In this document: piece after piece, positions 7,472-13,670 of the stretch
How the letters are laid out: each line of letters opens with the position of its first letter
Numbering within the stretch: the stretch's first letter is position 1
DNA from: an uncultured Erysipelotrichales bacterium
Lineage (GTDB): Bacteria; Bacillota_I; Bacilli_A; Erysipelotrichales; Coprobacillaceae
Direction of reading: 5' to 3'
Assembly (NCBI GenBank): GCA_934754755.1
Contig: CAKVJS010000013.1
Location: 1-13,670, forward strand
DNA length: 13,670 bases
Notes under the pieces: model-generated
Told to the model about the DNA's origin: nothing
What the model saw: only the letters and a program-made list of their open reading frames with translations
Databases searched by the model: none
Made by a program: the position numbers and the translations under genes

Positions 7472-7966
7472 GTGATAGACACAAAAAGGTTGATTATTAG
7501 GGAATTAGAGGAAAAGGATGCGATGTCTTTATCCAAGTATCGCAGTAAAGAAGAAGTATATCGATACCAATCATGGAATGCTTATTCCTTAGAAAAAGCA
7601 TGTGAGCGGATTCGATATTGTCAGGCGCATCCCTTTTGTGCAGATATTGGAAATTACCAACTAGCAGTAGTTTTAAAGGATACAAATCAGGTCATTGGTG
7701 ATTATTTTTTAGAAGTTATATCCGATCACATTCTTATGTTAGGGTATACATTTGATAGCCTGTTTTGGGGACAGGGATACGCATCAGAATCATTACAAGC
7801 ATTGTTACAGTTTTTAAAAGATATATATCATTTTAAAGTTATTATTTGTTATGTTTATCAAGATAATGTACGTTCAATTAAATTACTATTAAAACAGGGT
7901 TTCACTATTTTTGAACGCTCTAAATATATTGGCGATATTGGTTTGAAGAAAATATTATATTATTAA
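7472..7966 (+). CDS. GNAT-family N-acetyltransferase, RimJ/RimL-like
   Basis: A 164-residue acetyl-CoA-dependent acetyltransferase. It opens with the RimJ/RimL-type pattern TKRLIIRELEEKDAMSLSKYRS and has the acetyl-CoA-binding motif as WGQGYASESLQALLQF near residues 91-106 (the R/Q-x-x-G-x-G/A loop), then a C-terminal VYQDNVRSIKLLLKQGF segment typical of the fold. The start is GTG at 7472 after AGGGTGA. It is the last gene of the operon, 35 nt after prmC and before a strong terminator. The substrate is unknown: members acetylate ribosomal protein N-termini, antibiotics or small metabolites. Being next to rplI, prfA and prmC makes a translation-linked target conceivable, but that is inference only. 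Confidence 0.88.
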   Translation: MIDTKRLIIRELEEKDAMSLSKYRSKEEVYRYQSWNAYSLEKACERIRYCQAHPFCADIGNYQLAVVLKDTNQVIGDYFLEVISDHILMLGYTFDSLFWGQGYASESLQALLQFLKDIYHFKVIICYVYQDNVRSIKLLLKQGFTIFERSKYIGDIGLKKILYY

Positions 7967-7974
7967 GTAAACGT

Positions 7975-8006
7975 TCTTATCATTAGTGATAAGACTTTTT
8001 CTTTTT
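7975..8006 (+). terminator. Rho-independent terminator of the gdpP operon
   Basis: An 8-bp perfect stem, TCTTATCA (7975-7982) and TGATAAGA (7987-7994), with the tetraloop TTAG, then CTTTTTCTTTTT. It starts 8 nt after the acetyltransferase stop and separates the housekeeping operon from spoIIE. Confidence 0.85.
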
Positions 8007-8084
8007 GACCATATAAAGCTCTATTTCATGATATATCTTTTATATCTGTACGCATCTATTTTTTTATTATTAGGGTAAGGGTAA

Positions 8085-8118
8085 TATGACAAATATTTCA
8101 TAGTCTTATGCATATAAT
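8085..8118 (+). promoter_or_regulatory. Candidate Spo0A-activated sigma-A promoter of spoIIE
   Basis: A perfect -10, TATAAT (8113-8118), lies 21 bp downstream of a -35-like ATGACA (8086-8091, 5 of 6 matches to TTGACA). A 21-bp spacer is too long for ordinary sigma-A promoters but is the known arrangement of the Bacillus subtilis spoIIE promoter, which needs Spo0A. TATGACAA (8085-8092) overlaps the -35 and matches 6 of 8 bases of an inverted 0A box (TTCGACAA), keeping the GACAA core. A weaker match, TTTGACCA, is at 8004-8011. Start of transcription would be near 8125, giving a very short leader. Confidence 0.55.
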
Positions 8119-8138
8119 TGGAATTTGAGGTGAGGTAT

Positions 8139-10331
8139 ATGGAACTACTAATAGAGAAAAGCGCTAAAAAAGAAAAAAAGGGAGTACTGTTATTCTCCTC
8201 CTTTGTCTTATTTTTATTGATGGCAATAACGACAATATATGGGTCCTCCATGAGCTTTATAATGCCTTTATTTATTGTTGCCTTTAGTTGTGGATATAGC
8301 TATATATTTGTATACTTTAGTGCTGTAGCCATTAGTTGTTTCTTTGTACCATCCAATATGATCGTTGTTGTTTCTAGTATAATTGTTGGGCTTGTCCTAC
8401 AAATAGGTGTGGTTTTTAAAATAGTGCAGGGAAAATATGTTGATTATATCGTCGCTTTTGTTAGTGCTATTACCTTGTTTGCCTTTGGCATGGAACCTAT
8501 TTCCATTGCGATCACAACAACCCTGTTATTGATACATAGTTTTATATATAAGGAATTAATACCAGTGTTTATGCATCAAACAACCGATGTCTTAACAACG
8601 AGACGAATGGTTATCTTATCGATGTTAATTATGTTATCGATTACGAATATTTTACAAAATGAGCCAATGTATATGATGGTGTTGCTACGCTTCTATATTC
8701 TACTAAATATTTATTATATTGGAGTGTATGATATGGTGCCGGCAATTTTATATATATCAATCATTCTTATACTACAAAACGGATCGATGCAAAATGAAAT
8801 TCTATCGATTCTATTGCCTTGTTCTATCTTTTTTCTATCGCCCCCAACAACCAAAATAAAAACGGCTTGTTTATATATTATCAGCCATTTAATATTACCA
8901 TTCTTCATTACCTATGATTATGTTTTCCATAATATCACTATATTAGTAAGTGCCTTGTTATTTGTTTTGGCACCAACAATCCAAAGAAAAAGAAAAATTG
9001 GCCTTGAAGATTTTAAAGAGGTAACCAATCGCAGTCGGTTGGTTCAGCAGGCCAATACCTTTACCGAATTATTTAAGCAGCTCATGAGCGTATTTAAAGA
9101 AGCAAGTGCTAATGTGGACGCTAGAGAATATATAGGGTATATGTATGAAGACTTATGTAGTAATTGTTCTAGTAAAGAGTATTGTTATCATGCTACCAAA
9201 GGGATGTCAAGGTTAGTAAAACTAGCGAATAAAGGAATCATTGATAATTTTGAAAAAAAAGATATCGACTATATCCAGGAGTATTGTATTAGCCCAGAGG
9301 AGTATGTTGGAGAAGTTGATAAACTACATGATAATTATCAGCGGATTATTCGAGTAAATAAAGAAAATCAACATTTGAGGAATGATTTATTTCATGAATT
9401 TTCACTTCTAGGAAACGTGTTTGATAATTTCTCTGCCAGTCTTAGTCATCGACAGATTAGTGAAGATAGTATTAAAGCACACCTCGAAGGGTATCAATTC
9501 GAGATTACCTTTTTAAAACAATATCGGGAAAGCACCGAAGCCTATACATTGGAAATTGGTTTGGTAAATATTACAAAAGAAGCTATTAAGGAAGAGCTAG
9601 TTCCTATCTTACAAATGTATCTCAATGAAACATTAGATATTGTTTCATTGCGTGATTCCATGAGTCATTTAGGTTATACATCTTTAGTTCTAAAACATAA
9701 AATTAATTATACCTTACTGCATGGCATGCAGCAACATGCTTACGATGCCATAGTCTGTGGTGATAGCTATGTTACCTTTCATCAAAATATGGATCACTAT
9801 CTAGCGATTAGTGATGGTATGGGACAAGGTAAGGATGCTAGTAAAGAAAGCAAATTAACATTAGAAATATTATCTAAGTTAATATTAAATGGTATATCTT
9901 TAAAAGATACACTGGATTCCATTAATACATTATTAAAAATAAAAAATCAATCGGACATGTTTACTTCTATGGACTTATGTACGATTAACTTGGCCAGTGC
10001 TAAGGCCTGCTTTATAAAGTATGGCGCCTATAGTAGCTTCTTAATTAGCCAAGGACATATTACAAAGATTGAATGTAAAACATTGCCGGTAGGTGTTATA
10101 TCGCATGTGACTATGAGTTCCTATGAAACCCATTTACAAGATGGAGATATCATTATAATGGCAAGCGATGGAGTAGGGGATACATTTTATGAGATCTTGC
10201 ACGATCGACTTCACCAATTAGACAATCGACATCCGCAAGAAATAGCTACATATTTAATGGATCTTGTGCTAGATCAAAATGTTCATGATGACATTAGTAT
10301 CATGGCTATAAAAATTGTAAAGGAGACATAA
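8139..10331 (+). CDS. spoIIE: Stage II sporulation protein E, membrane serine phosphatase
   Basis: Dephosphorylates the anti-anti-sigma factor SpoIIAA in the forespore, which frees sigma-F; it also acts at the polar division septum. The N-terminal part to about residue 280 is a series of hydrophobic helices, then a cytoplasmic region with a Cys cluster (C340, C343, C349; CSNCSSKEYC) seen in SpoIIE proteins. A C-terminal PP2C-type phosphatase follows, with ISDGMGQG around D559-G560, MASDGVGD with D677, and HDDIS with D717-D718 as metal-binding acidic residues. I choose ATG at 8139 (730 residues), which follows GAGGTGAGG; an upstream in-frame TTG at 8118 lies in the -10 box. The protein is somewhat shorter than the 827-residue Bacillus enzyme, but all phosphatase motifs are intact. 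It stands alone between two terminators. Confidence 0.96.
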   Translation: MELLIEKSAKKEKKGVLLFSSFVLFLLMAITTIYGSSMSFIMPLFIVAFSCGYSYIFVYFSAVAISCFFVPSNMIVVVSSIIVGLVLQIGVVFKIVQGKYVDYIVAFVSAITLFAFGMEPISIAITTTLLLIHSFIYKELIPVFMHQTTDVLTTRRMVILSMLIMLSITNILQNEPMYMMVLLRFYILLNIYYIGVYDMVPAILYISIILILQNGSMQNEILSILLPCSIFFLSPPTTKIKTACLYIISHLILPFFITYDYVFHNITILVSALLFVLAPTIQRKRKIGLEDFKEVTNRSRLVQQANTFTELFKQLMSVFKEASANVDAREYIGYMYEDLCSNCSSKEYCYHATKGMSRLVKLANKGIIDNFEKKDIDYIQEYCISPEEYVGEVDKLHDNYQRIIRVNKENQHLRNDLFHEFSLLGNVFDNFSASLSHRQISEDSIKAHLEGYQFEITFLKQYRESTEAYTLEIGLVNITKEAIKEELVPILQMYLNETLDIVSLRDSMSHLGYTSLVLKHKINYTLLHGMQQHAYDAIVCGDSYVTFHQNMDHYLAISDGMGQGKDASKESKLTLEILSKLILNGISLKDTLDSINTLLKIKNQSDMFTSMDLCTINLASAKACFIKYGAYSSFLISQGHITKIECKTLPVGVISHVTMSSYETHLQDGDIIIMASDGVGDTFYEILHDRLHQLDNRHPQEIATYLMDLVLDQNVHDDISIMAIKIVKET

Positions 10332-10360
10332 AAAAAACGTACACTACGTACGCTTTTTTT
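10331..10360. terminator. Bidirectional terminator between spoIIE and the PTS operon
   Basis: Stem CGTAC (10338-10342) and GTACG (10348-10352) with the loop ACTAC, extended by a seven-base A run (10331-10337) opposite a seven-base T run (10354-10360), with one bulged C at 10353. It gives a T tract in both directions, so it can end spoIIE on plus and the manO gene on minus. It begins in the spoIIE stop codon and lies 4 nt beyond the manO stop. Confidence 0.85.
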
Positions 10361-10364
10361 ATAA

Positions 10365-10733
10365 CTAACTATTACACATCGATTTAATTTTTCTTTTTAT
10401 TACCTGCATAAAAGTTAGAGATCGGACCATCTTTTTGGAAGGAATATAAACATGGATTGCCTGTAATAGTTTTTTTGGCTTTTTGGAAGTAAAAGTAAAG
10501 GTCCCGTTACTTTTTGTTCGAATCGCAAATCGAGGAATCCATCTCCCACCAATATAGACAGAAGCAATAACTTGATCTATTTCCCGCCAGGGAATTTGAA
10601 CAAAGTTCTTAGCTTTCTTATTGGAATAAAACTCAAAACCGTTATTTCCAATTATAATCTTTCCGTATTCACCATATGATGTATACGTAGCATCTACGAT
10701 AAAGTCAACGGTTGTATTTAATGGTTTTGTCAT
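10365..10733 (-). CDS. manO: DUF956 protein ManO of the mannose PTS operon
   Basis: A 122-residue soluble protein recognisable as DUF956 by the run GEYGKIIIGNNGFEFY, NFVQIPWREIDQVIASV, GRWIPRFAIRTKSNGTFTF and KKPKKLLQAI. Members almost always sit at the 3' end of mannose-family PTS operons, as here, and the Lactobacillus casei member is called ManO. Its biochemical role is not established; the PH-like beta-rich pattern suggests binding or regulation rather than catalysis. The ATG at 733 nt from the operon's terminator side follows AAAAGGAGT, 38 bp after the IID stop. There is no signal peptide. The C-terminal tail is basic (IKRKIKSMCNS), which could favour contact with the membrane or the PTS complex; that is inference. 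Confidence 0.9.
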   Translation of the reverse strand: MTKPLNTTVDFIVDATYTSYGEYGKIIIGNNGFEFYSNKKAKNFVQIPWREIDQVIASVYIGGRWIPRFAIRTKSNGTFTFTSKKPKKLLQAIHVYIPSKKMVRSLTFMQVIKRKIKSMCNS

Positions 10734-10771
10734 ATCGTAGACTCCTTTTCTAAATAATTGTTAATTTTATA

Positions 10772-11683
10772 TTATAGTAATCCAAGAACGTGACCACCGA
10801 TTCCAACTACAAATAGAGCTAGAATGATGACAATAGGAGATACTTTCTTCTTTAGTAGCCACATACATAGGAGAGTTAATAATAAGGCAGCAAGTCCTGG
10901 AATTAAGGAATCTAAGTTGTTTTGTAATGTTGTTACTTTTTTAGCAGATAAGGCCAAACCATTGCTGTATTGCGTTAGTGCTTGTTGTAATCCTTCTGCT
11001 CCTTTTGGCAAAGCATTCCAATCGATATAGGCCCCTTTACTTAGCTCAACAGTAGAAACAACAGGTTTAAATCCAATAGAAACCCAACGTTGTACTAAAC
11101 TACCTAGAACGAACATCCCTAAAATAGAAGCACCTTTTGTTACCTTTTGTAATAAACCTCCAGAAAGGTCTTGGGTAATTTTAGTTCCTGCATTGTAACC
11201 AAATTCTAGTGAATACCAGATAAAGGCTAGACGCATAATGTTCCAAGCAACAAAGAAGATGATTGGTCCTAGCACATTTCCAGAAATCGCTAGGGAAGCA
11301 CCTAAGGCACCAAGTAAAGGTCGTGCAGTAAACCAGAAGACAGGATCACCAACACCAGCTAGAGGACCCATCATCCCCACTTTTACCCCTTGGATAGCAG
11401 CATCATTAATATCTTGTCCATTGGCCTTTTCTTCTTCGATGGCAAGCGTTACACCAAGGATAGGAGGGGCTAAATAAGGGTGAGTATTAAAGAATTCCAA
11501 GTGTCGTTTCATTGCATCGACACGTTGTTCTTTTTGTGGATATAATCGTTTCAGTGCGGGGATTAGACAGTATAACCATCCACCATTTTGCATCCGTTCA
11601 TAGTTCCATGAACCTTGCAAAAAACTAGCACGAAGAGCAACGGAAACTCTATCTTTTTTAGTTATCGTTATTTTATTAGCCAT
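10772..11683 (-). CDS. manN: PTS mannose-family transporter subunit IID
   Basis: Together with IIC it forms the membrane channel that takes up a hexose while IIB phosphorylates it. The protein has 303 residues, normal for IID. The family core is clear: ALRASFLQGSWNYERMQNGGWLY near residues 17-39, the HLEFFNTHPYLAPPILGVTLAIEE block around 62-85, and GVKVGMMGPLAGVGDPVFWFTARPL around 104-124. Hydrophobic segments follow, including one at the C-terminus (about 260-302) that anchors it. The ATG follows AAAGGAGAG, 18 bp after the IIC stop. The substrate is probably glucose or mannose, but specificity cannot be read from the sequence with certainty. Confidence 0.96.
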   Translation of the reverse strand: MANKITITKKDRVSVALRASFLQGSWNYERMQNGGWLYCLIPALKRLYPQKEQRVDAMKRHLEFFNTHPYLAPPILGVTLAIEEEKANGQDINDAAIQGVKVGMMGPLAGVGDPVFWFTARPLLGALGASLAISGNVLGPIIFFVAWNIMRLAFIWYSLEFGYNAGTKITQDLSGGLLQKVTKGASILGMFVLGSLVQRWVSIGFKPVVSTVELSKGAYIDWNALPKGAEGLQQALTQYSNGLALSAKKVTTLQNNLDSLIPGLAALLLTLLCMWLLKKKVSPIVIILALFVVGIGGHVLGLL

Positions 11684-11701
11684 TGTAGTTTCTCTCCTTT
11701 A

Positions 11702-12496
11702 TTAGTAATCATTTAATATATCATCTAAAGAATCACCTGTATTACCGCCGCCAGAAGATCCTTTGTTTTCTGATAAATTAAGATATATTAGAGCAATAGC
11801 AACACCGATAGCACCTAAAGCCATTAATGTTAACTCCTGCAGTGCAGCTAGACAGAACCCAGCCACAAAGAAAGGCCATACTTCTCTAGTAGCCATCATA
11901 TTGATAACTAAGGCGTATCCAACGGCAACAACCATTCCTCCACCAATACCCATTCCATCTGTTAGCCAGGCAGGCATGGATTGAAGAACATTAGATACCG
12001 TTTCAGTTGGAATGAAAAGTAATGCACCAGCTGGAATAGCAATCCGTAAACCTTGCATGATAATACCAATAATGTGCCACATTTCCACCTTTTTAAAATC
12101 TGCTTTTTCAGCAGCAGCATCCATACGGTGAACAATAGGTACTGCTAATGTACGTGCGATCATTGTTAAAAATAAACCAGCAACAGCTAAAGGTATTGCT
12201 AAACTGATGGCAGTATCCACATATTTTTTATCTCCGCCAGAGAGGACTAAAAGAATGGCCGAGGCGACGGCAGCCAGTGCCGCATCCGGTGCAACAGCAG
12301 CCCCTACATTGGCCCAACCTAAAGCGATCATTTGTAATGTTCCCCCTAAGATAACACCTGCTTCTAAATGTCCAGAAACAAGGCCGATAAGTGAACAAGC
12401 AATAATCGGTTGATGGAATTGAAAGGCATCAAGAATTCCTTCCATTCCAGCAAGAAATGCAATTATAAGAATTAATATGATTGTAAAAGTATTCAT
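11702..12496 (-). CDS. manM: PTS mannose-family transporter subunit IIC
   Basis: The sugar-translocating membrane subunit. It has 264 residues, almost entirely hydrophobic. It shows the IIC pattern: GMEGILDAFQFHQPIIACSLIGLVSGHLEAGVILGGTLQMIALGWANVGAAVAPDAALAAVAS over about residues 17-79, then further membrane segments with an IPAGALLF loop. The polar C-terminal tail is rich in Gly, Ser and Asp (SSGGGNTGDSLDDILND), slightly longer than I would expect. The ATG follows GGGGGAGA, 11 bp after the IIAB stop. It works with IID from the next gene. Confidence 0.96.
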   Translation of the reverse strand: MNTFTIILILIIAFLAGMEGILDAFQFHQPIIACSLIGLVSGHLEAGVILGGTLQMIALGWANVGAAVAPDAALAAVASAILLVLSGGDKKYVDTAISLAIPLAVAGLFLTMIARTLAVPIVHRMDAAAEKADFKKVEMWHIIGIIMQGLRIAIPAGALLFIPTETVSNVLQSMPAWLTDGMGIGGGMVVAVGYALVINMMATREVWPFFVAGFCLAALQELTLMALGAIGVAIALIYLNLSENKGSSGGGNTGDSLDDILNDY

Positions 12497-12507
12497 TGTG
12501 TCTCCCC

Positions 12508-13476
12508 CTATTCAGATTTTTGCTTCGCTAATTCGGCTTTCGCCTTTTTTAGAAAAGAATCCATATTTTCGGCTGAATCCGCTGGTACTTTACGAACATC
12601 CAAGCGAACGCCTAATTTTTTAATTTCTTCGATTACAGCAATATCGTCATTATCTAATGAGATCGCTTTGCTGACGGCAACTTTACCAACCGAGTGGGCC
12701 ATGGAACCAACATTGATTTCTTTAATCGGAACACCGCCTTGCAAAACACGCAAAGCATCCATTGGTGTTTCAAATAAAAGCAATACCTTTAGACCATTAA
12801 AACGAGGGTCATTATAGATCGCAATCAATTTATCAATGGGTATAACATTCGCCTTTACTCCTGGGGGAGCAGCTTGGACAATCAATTCTTTACGAAGGTC
12901 ATCCTTTGCTACTTTATCCGAAACAACAATGATTCGATCAGGACTTAATGATTTCGTCCAAGAAGTTGCTACCTGACCATGCAATAACCTTGAGTCAATT
13001 CGGCTTAAAACAAACTTCATTTTCCCACTACCTGCTTTAGGTTGTCTTGTAGTCTGGGTTTTTAACGCTGGCTTAACATCCAGTGTTTTTGGTAGAACAT
13101 TTACTCCGTCCTTAGCGATGGGTAATAACTTTTTAGCGATATCATGCGCATTATCACTGGAACCACGCATAGATAAAGCCTCAATCAACATGGGTAAATT
13201 TAGACCCGTTAATATGGCCCACTTATCTTCATGACCCTTTAAAATAGTGCTGGCTTGGTTAAAAGGTGTACCACCCCACAAGTCAACCAGAAATAATACT
13301 TCCTTCGATTTAAAGGATGCAATACTTTTTTGCATTTTATCATGTAGTACTTCAGGGCCTTCACTAGGCTGTAAAGTTACAGTAGCGATTTCTTCTTGTT
13401 GTCCAAAAATCATCGTTGCTGATTGTAGAATCCCATTCGCAAAATCACCATGACTAGCAAGAATAATTCCTATCAT
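12508..13476 (-). CDS. manL: PTS mannose-family fused IIAB phosphotransfer protein
   Basis: A cytoplasmic protein that passes phosphate from HPr to the sugar entering through IIC-IID. It has 322 residues. The IIA domain (about 1-130) begins MIGIILASHGDFANGILQSA with the phospho-accepting H9, and has FLVDLWGGTPFNQA. A Lys/Thr/Gln-rich hinge (about 135-152) leads to the IIB domain (about 155-318) with SRIDSRLLHGQVATSW and the active-site H166. Both histidines are present, so the enzyme should work. The ATG at 13476 follows AAGGAAGGGAG. It is first in a four-gene operon (IIAB, IIC, IID, ManO), as in the manLMNO operon of lactobacilli. The upstream 194 bp are rich in palindromes and likely hold the control sites. 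Confidence 0.96.
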   Translation of the reverse strand: MIGIILASHGDFANGILQSATMIFGQQEEIATVTLQPSEGPEVLHDKMQKSIASFKSKEVLFLVDLWGGTPFNQASTILKGHEDKWAILTGLNLPMLIEALSMRGSSDNAHDIAKKLLPIAKDGVNVLPKTLDVKPALKTQTTRQPKAGSGKMKFVLSRIDSRLLHGQVATSWTKSLSPDRIIVVSDKVAKDDLRKELIVQAAPPGVKANVIPIDKLIAIYNDPRFNGLKVLLLFETPMDALRVLQGGVPIKEINVGSMAHSVGKVAVSKAISLDNDDIAVIEEIKKLGVRLDVRKVPADSAENMDSFLKKAKAELAKQKSE

Positions 13477-13496
13477 TTTATTTGACTCCCTTCCTT

Positions 13497-13536
13497 ATTT
13501 ATTATAGTAGTAGGCATAGGTCCTACTATAATAAAT
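13497..13536. repeat. Perfect 14-bp inverted repeat in the PTS operon leader
   Basis: ATTTATTATAGTAG (13497-13510) and its exact reverse complement CTACTATAATAAAT (13523-13536) flank a 12-nt loop. On the minus strand the structure ends about 20 nt before the manL ATG, just ahead of its ribosome binding site. It could fold as an RNA hairpin that affects translation or stability, or act as an operator. No U tract follows, so it is not a terminator. Confidence 0.65.
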
Positions 13537-13543
13537 CCTGTGT

Positions 13544-13573
13544 ATAGTAATATATAGATAATCTAGTAGTAAA
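13544..13573 (-). promoter_or_regulatory. Candidate sigma-A-like promoter of the PTS operon
   Basis: On the minus strand TTTACT (13573-13568) and TACTAT (13549-13544) are separated by 18 bp. Matches to consensus are 4 of 6 and 5 of 6. Transcription would start just before the 14-bp inverted repeat, placing that repeat in the leader. An alternative with TTGCGT and CATTAT, spaced 18 bp, lies about 30 bp further upstream. The region is AT-rich, so the choice is uncertain. Confidence 0.3.
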
Positions 13574-13579
13574 TAATGA

Positions 13580-13596
13580 ATGAAATATAATTTCAT
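13580..13596. repeat. 17-bp operator-like palindrome upstream of the PTS operon
   Basis: ATGAAATATAATTTCAT is a perfect inverted repeat with 7-bp arms and a 3-bp centre. Its size is right for a dimeric repressor or activator. It would sit between the -35 and -10 of the alternative upstream promoter (TTGCGT/CATTAT), or just above the other candidate. Confidence 0.4.
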
Positions 13597-13608
13597 ACGC
13601 AAATTGTT

Positions 13609-13631
13609 TAATTATTGAACTCCAATAATTA
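13609..13631. repeat. 9-bp inverted repeat upstream of the PTS operon
   Basis: TAATTATTG (13609-13617) and CAATAATTA (13623-13631) are perfectly complementary, with the 5-bp centre AACTC. The region is very AT-rich, which raises the chance of coincidence. Confidence 0.35.
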
Positions 13632-13633
13632 CT

Positions 13634-13645
13634 TTTTGGCCAAAA
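13634..13645. repeat. 12-bp palindrome TTTTGGCCAAAA at the right edge
   Basis: TTTTGGCCAAAA is a perfect 12-bp palindrome with a GGCC centre, which stands out in this AT-rich stretch. It could be a binding site for a regulator of the PTS operon or of a gene beyond the window. No sigma-54 promoter (TGGCAC-N5-TTGC) was found next to it. Confidence 0.3.
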
Positions 13646-13670
13646 GATTTGCTATCTATAATTGTAAACA

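Noticed and set aside
8050..8075. T-rich stretch before spoIIE as a second terminator
   Set aside because: No stable stem precedes it; the true terminator is the hairpin at 7975-8006.
8118..8138. TTG start at 8118 for spoIIE
   Set aside because: It lies in the TATAAT box and has no ribosome binding site; the ATG at 8139 follows GAGGTGAGG.
10824..12413. Plus-strand open frames opposite the PTS IID and IIC genes
   Set aside because: They are antisense shadows of well-recognised minus-strand genes and lack ribosome binding sites and family features.
13600..13670. Sigma-54 promoter for the PTS operon, as in levanase-type mannose PTS
   Set aside because: The GGCC palindrome contains TTGGC, but no TTGC follows at the required distance.
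1..13670. CRISPR arrays, insertion sequences, phage genes, tRNA or rRNA
   Set aside because: I saw no regularly spaced direct repeats, transposase or integrase motifs, or tRNA/rRNA-like sequence anywhere in the window.

Overview
The window is low-GC Firmicutes DNA from an endospore former. It carries SpoIIE, a Gram-positive c-di-AMP phosphodiesterase (GdpP), AGGAGG-type ribosome binding sites before almost every gene, and a mannose-family PTS operon ending in a DUF956 (ManO) gene. TGA acts as a normal stop. A clostridial or related anaerobic lineage seems likely, but the genus cannot be fixed from the sequence alone.

Layout. (1) 1-926, minus strand: a small ABC transporter, permease then ATPase; the ATPase runs off the left edge. 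It has a long leader and a promoter with two perfect sigma-A hexamers. (2) 1237-1515, minus: a 92-residue proline-rich protein, possibly a spore-surface protein, with a sigma-K-like promoter and its own terminator. (3) 1689-7966, plus: a tightly packed six-gene housekeeping operon, gdpP-rplI-dnaB-prfA-prmC-GNAT acetyltransferase, with a sigma-A-like promoter in front and a hairpin terminator behind. (4) 8139-10331, plus: spoIIE as a single transcription unit. Its promoter candidate has the unusual 21-bp spacer known from Spo0A-activated promoters. (5) 10365-13476, minus: a four-gene mannose-family PTS operon (IIAB, IIC, IID, ManO/DUF956), convergent with spoIIE and sharing a bidirectional terminator with it. 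The 194 bp upstream hold four perfect inverted repeats.

How they work together. The central operon joins c-di-AMP turnover, ribosomal protein L9, the replicative helicase, translation termination (RF1) and the methyltransferase that modifies release factors. gdpP-rplI-dnaB is a classic Firmicutes block; prfA-prmC directly behind it is a less usual extension. SpoIIE activates sigma-F in the forespore, and the proline-rich protein may act late in sporulation. The PTS operon takes up and phosphorylates a hexose such as glucose or mannose.

I see no phage, CRISPR, insertion sequence, tRNA or rRNA, and no clearly new multi-gene system. The points most worth checking are the spoIIE promoter architecture, the palindrome-rich PTS leader, the proline-rich protein and the small ABC transporter.
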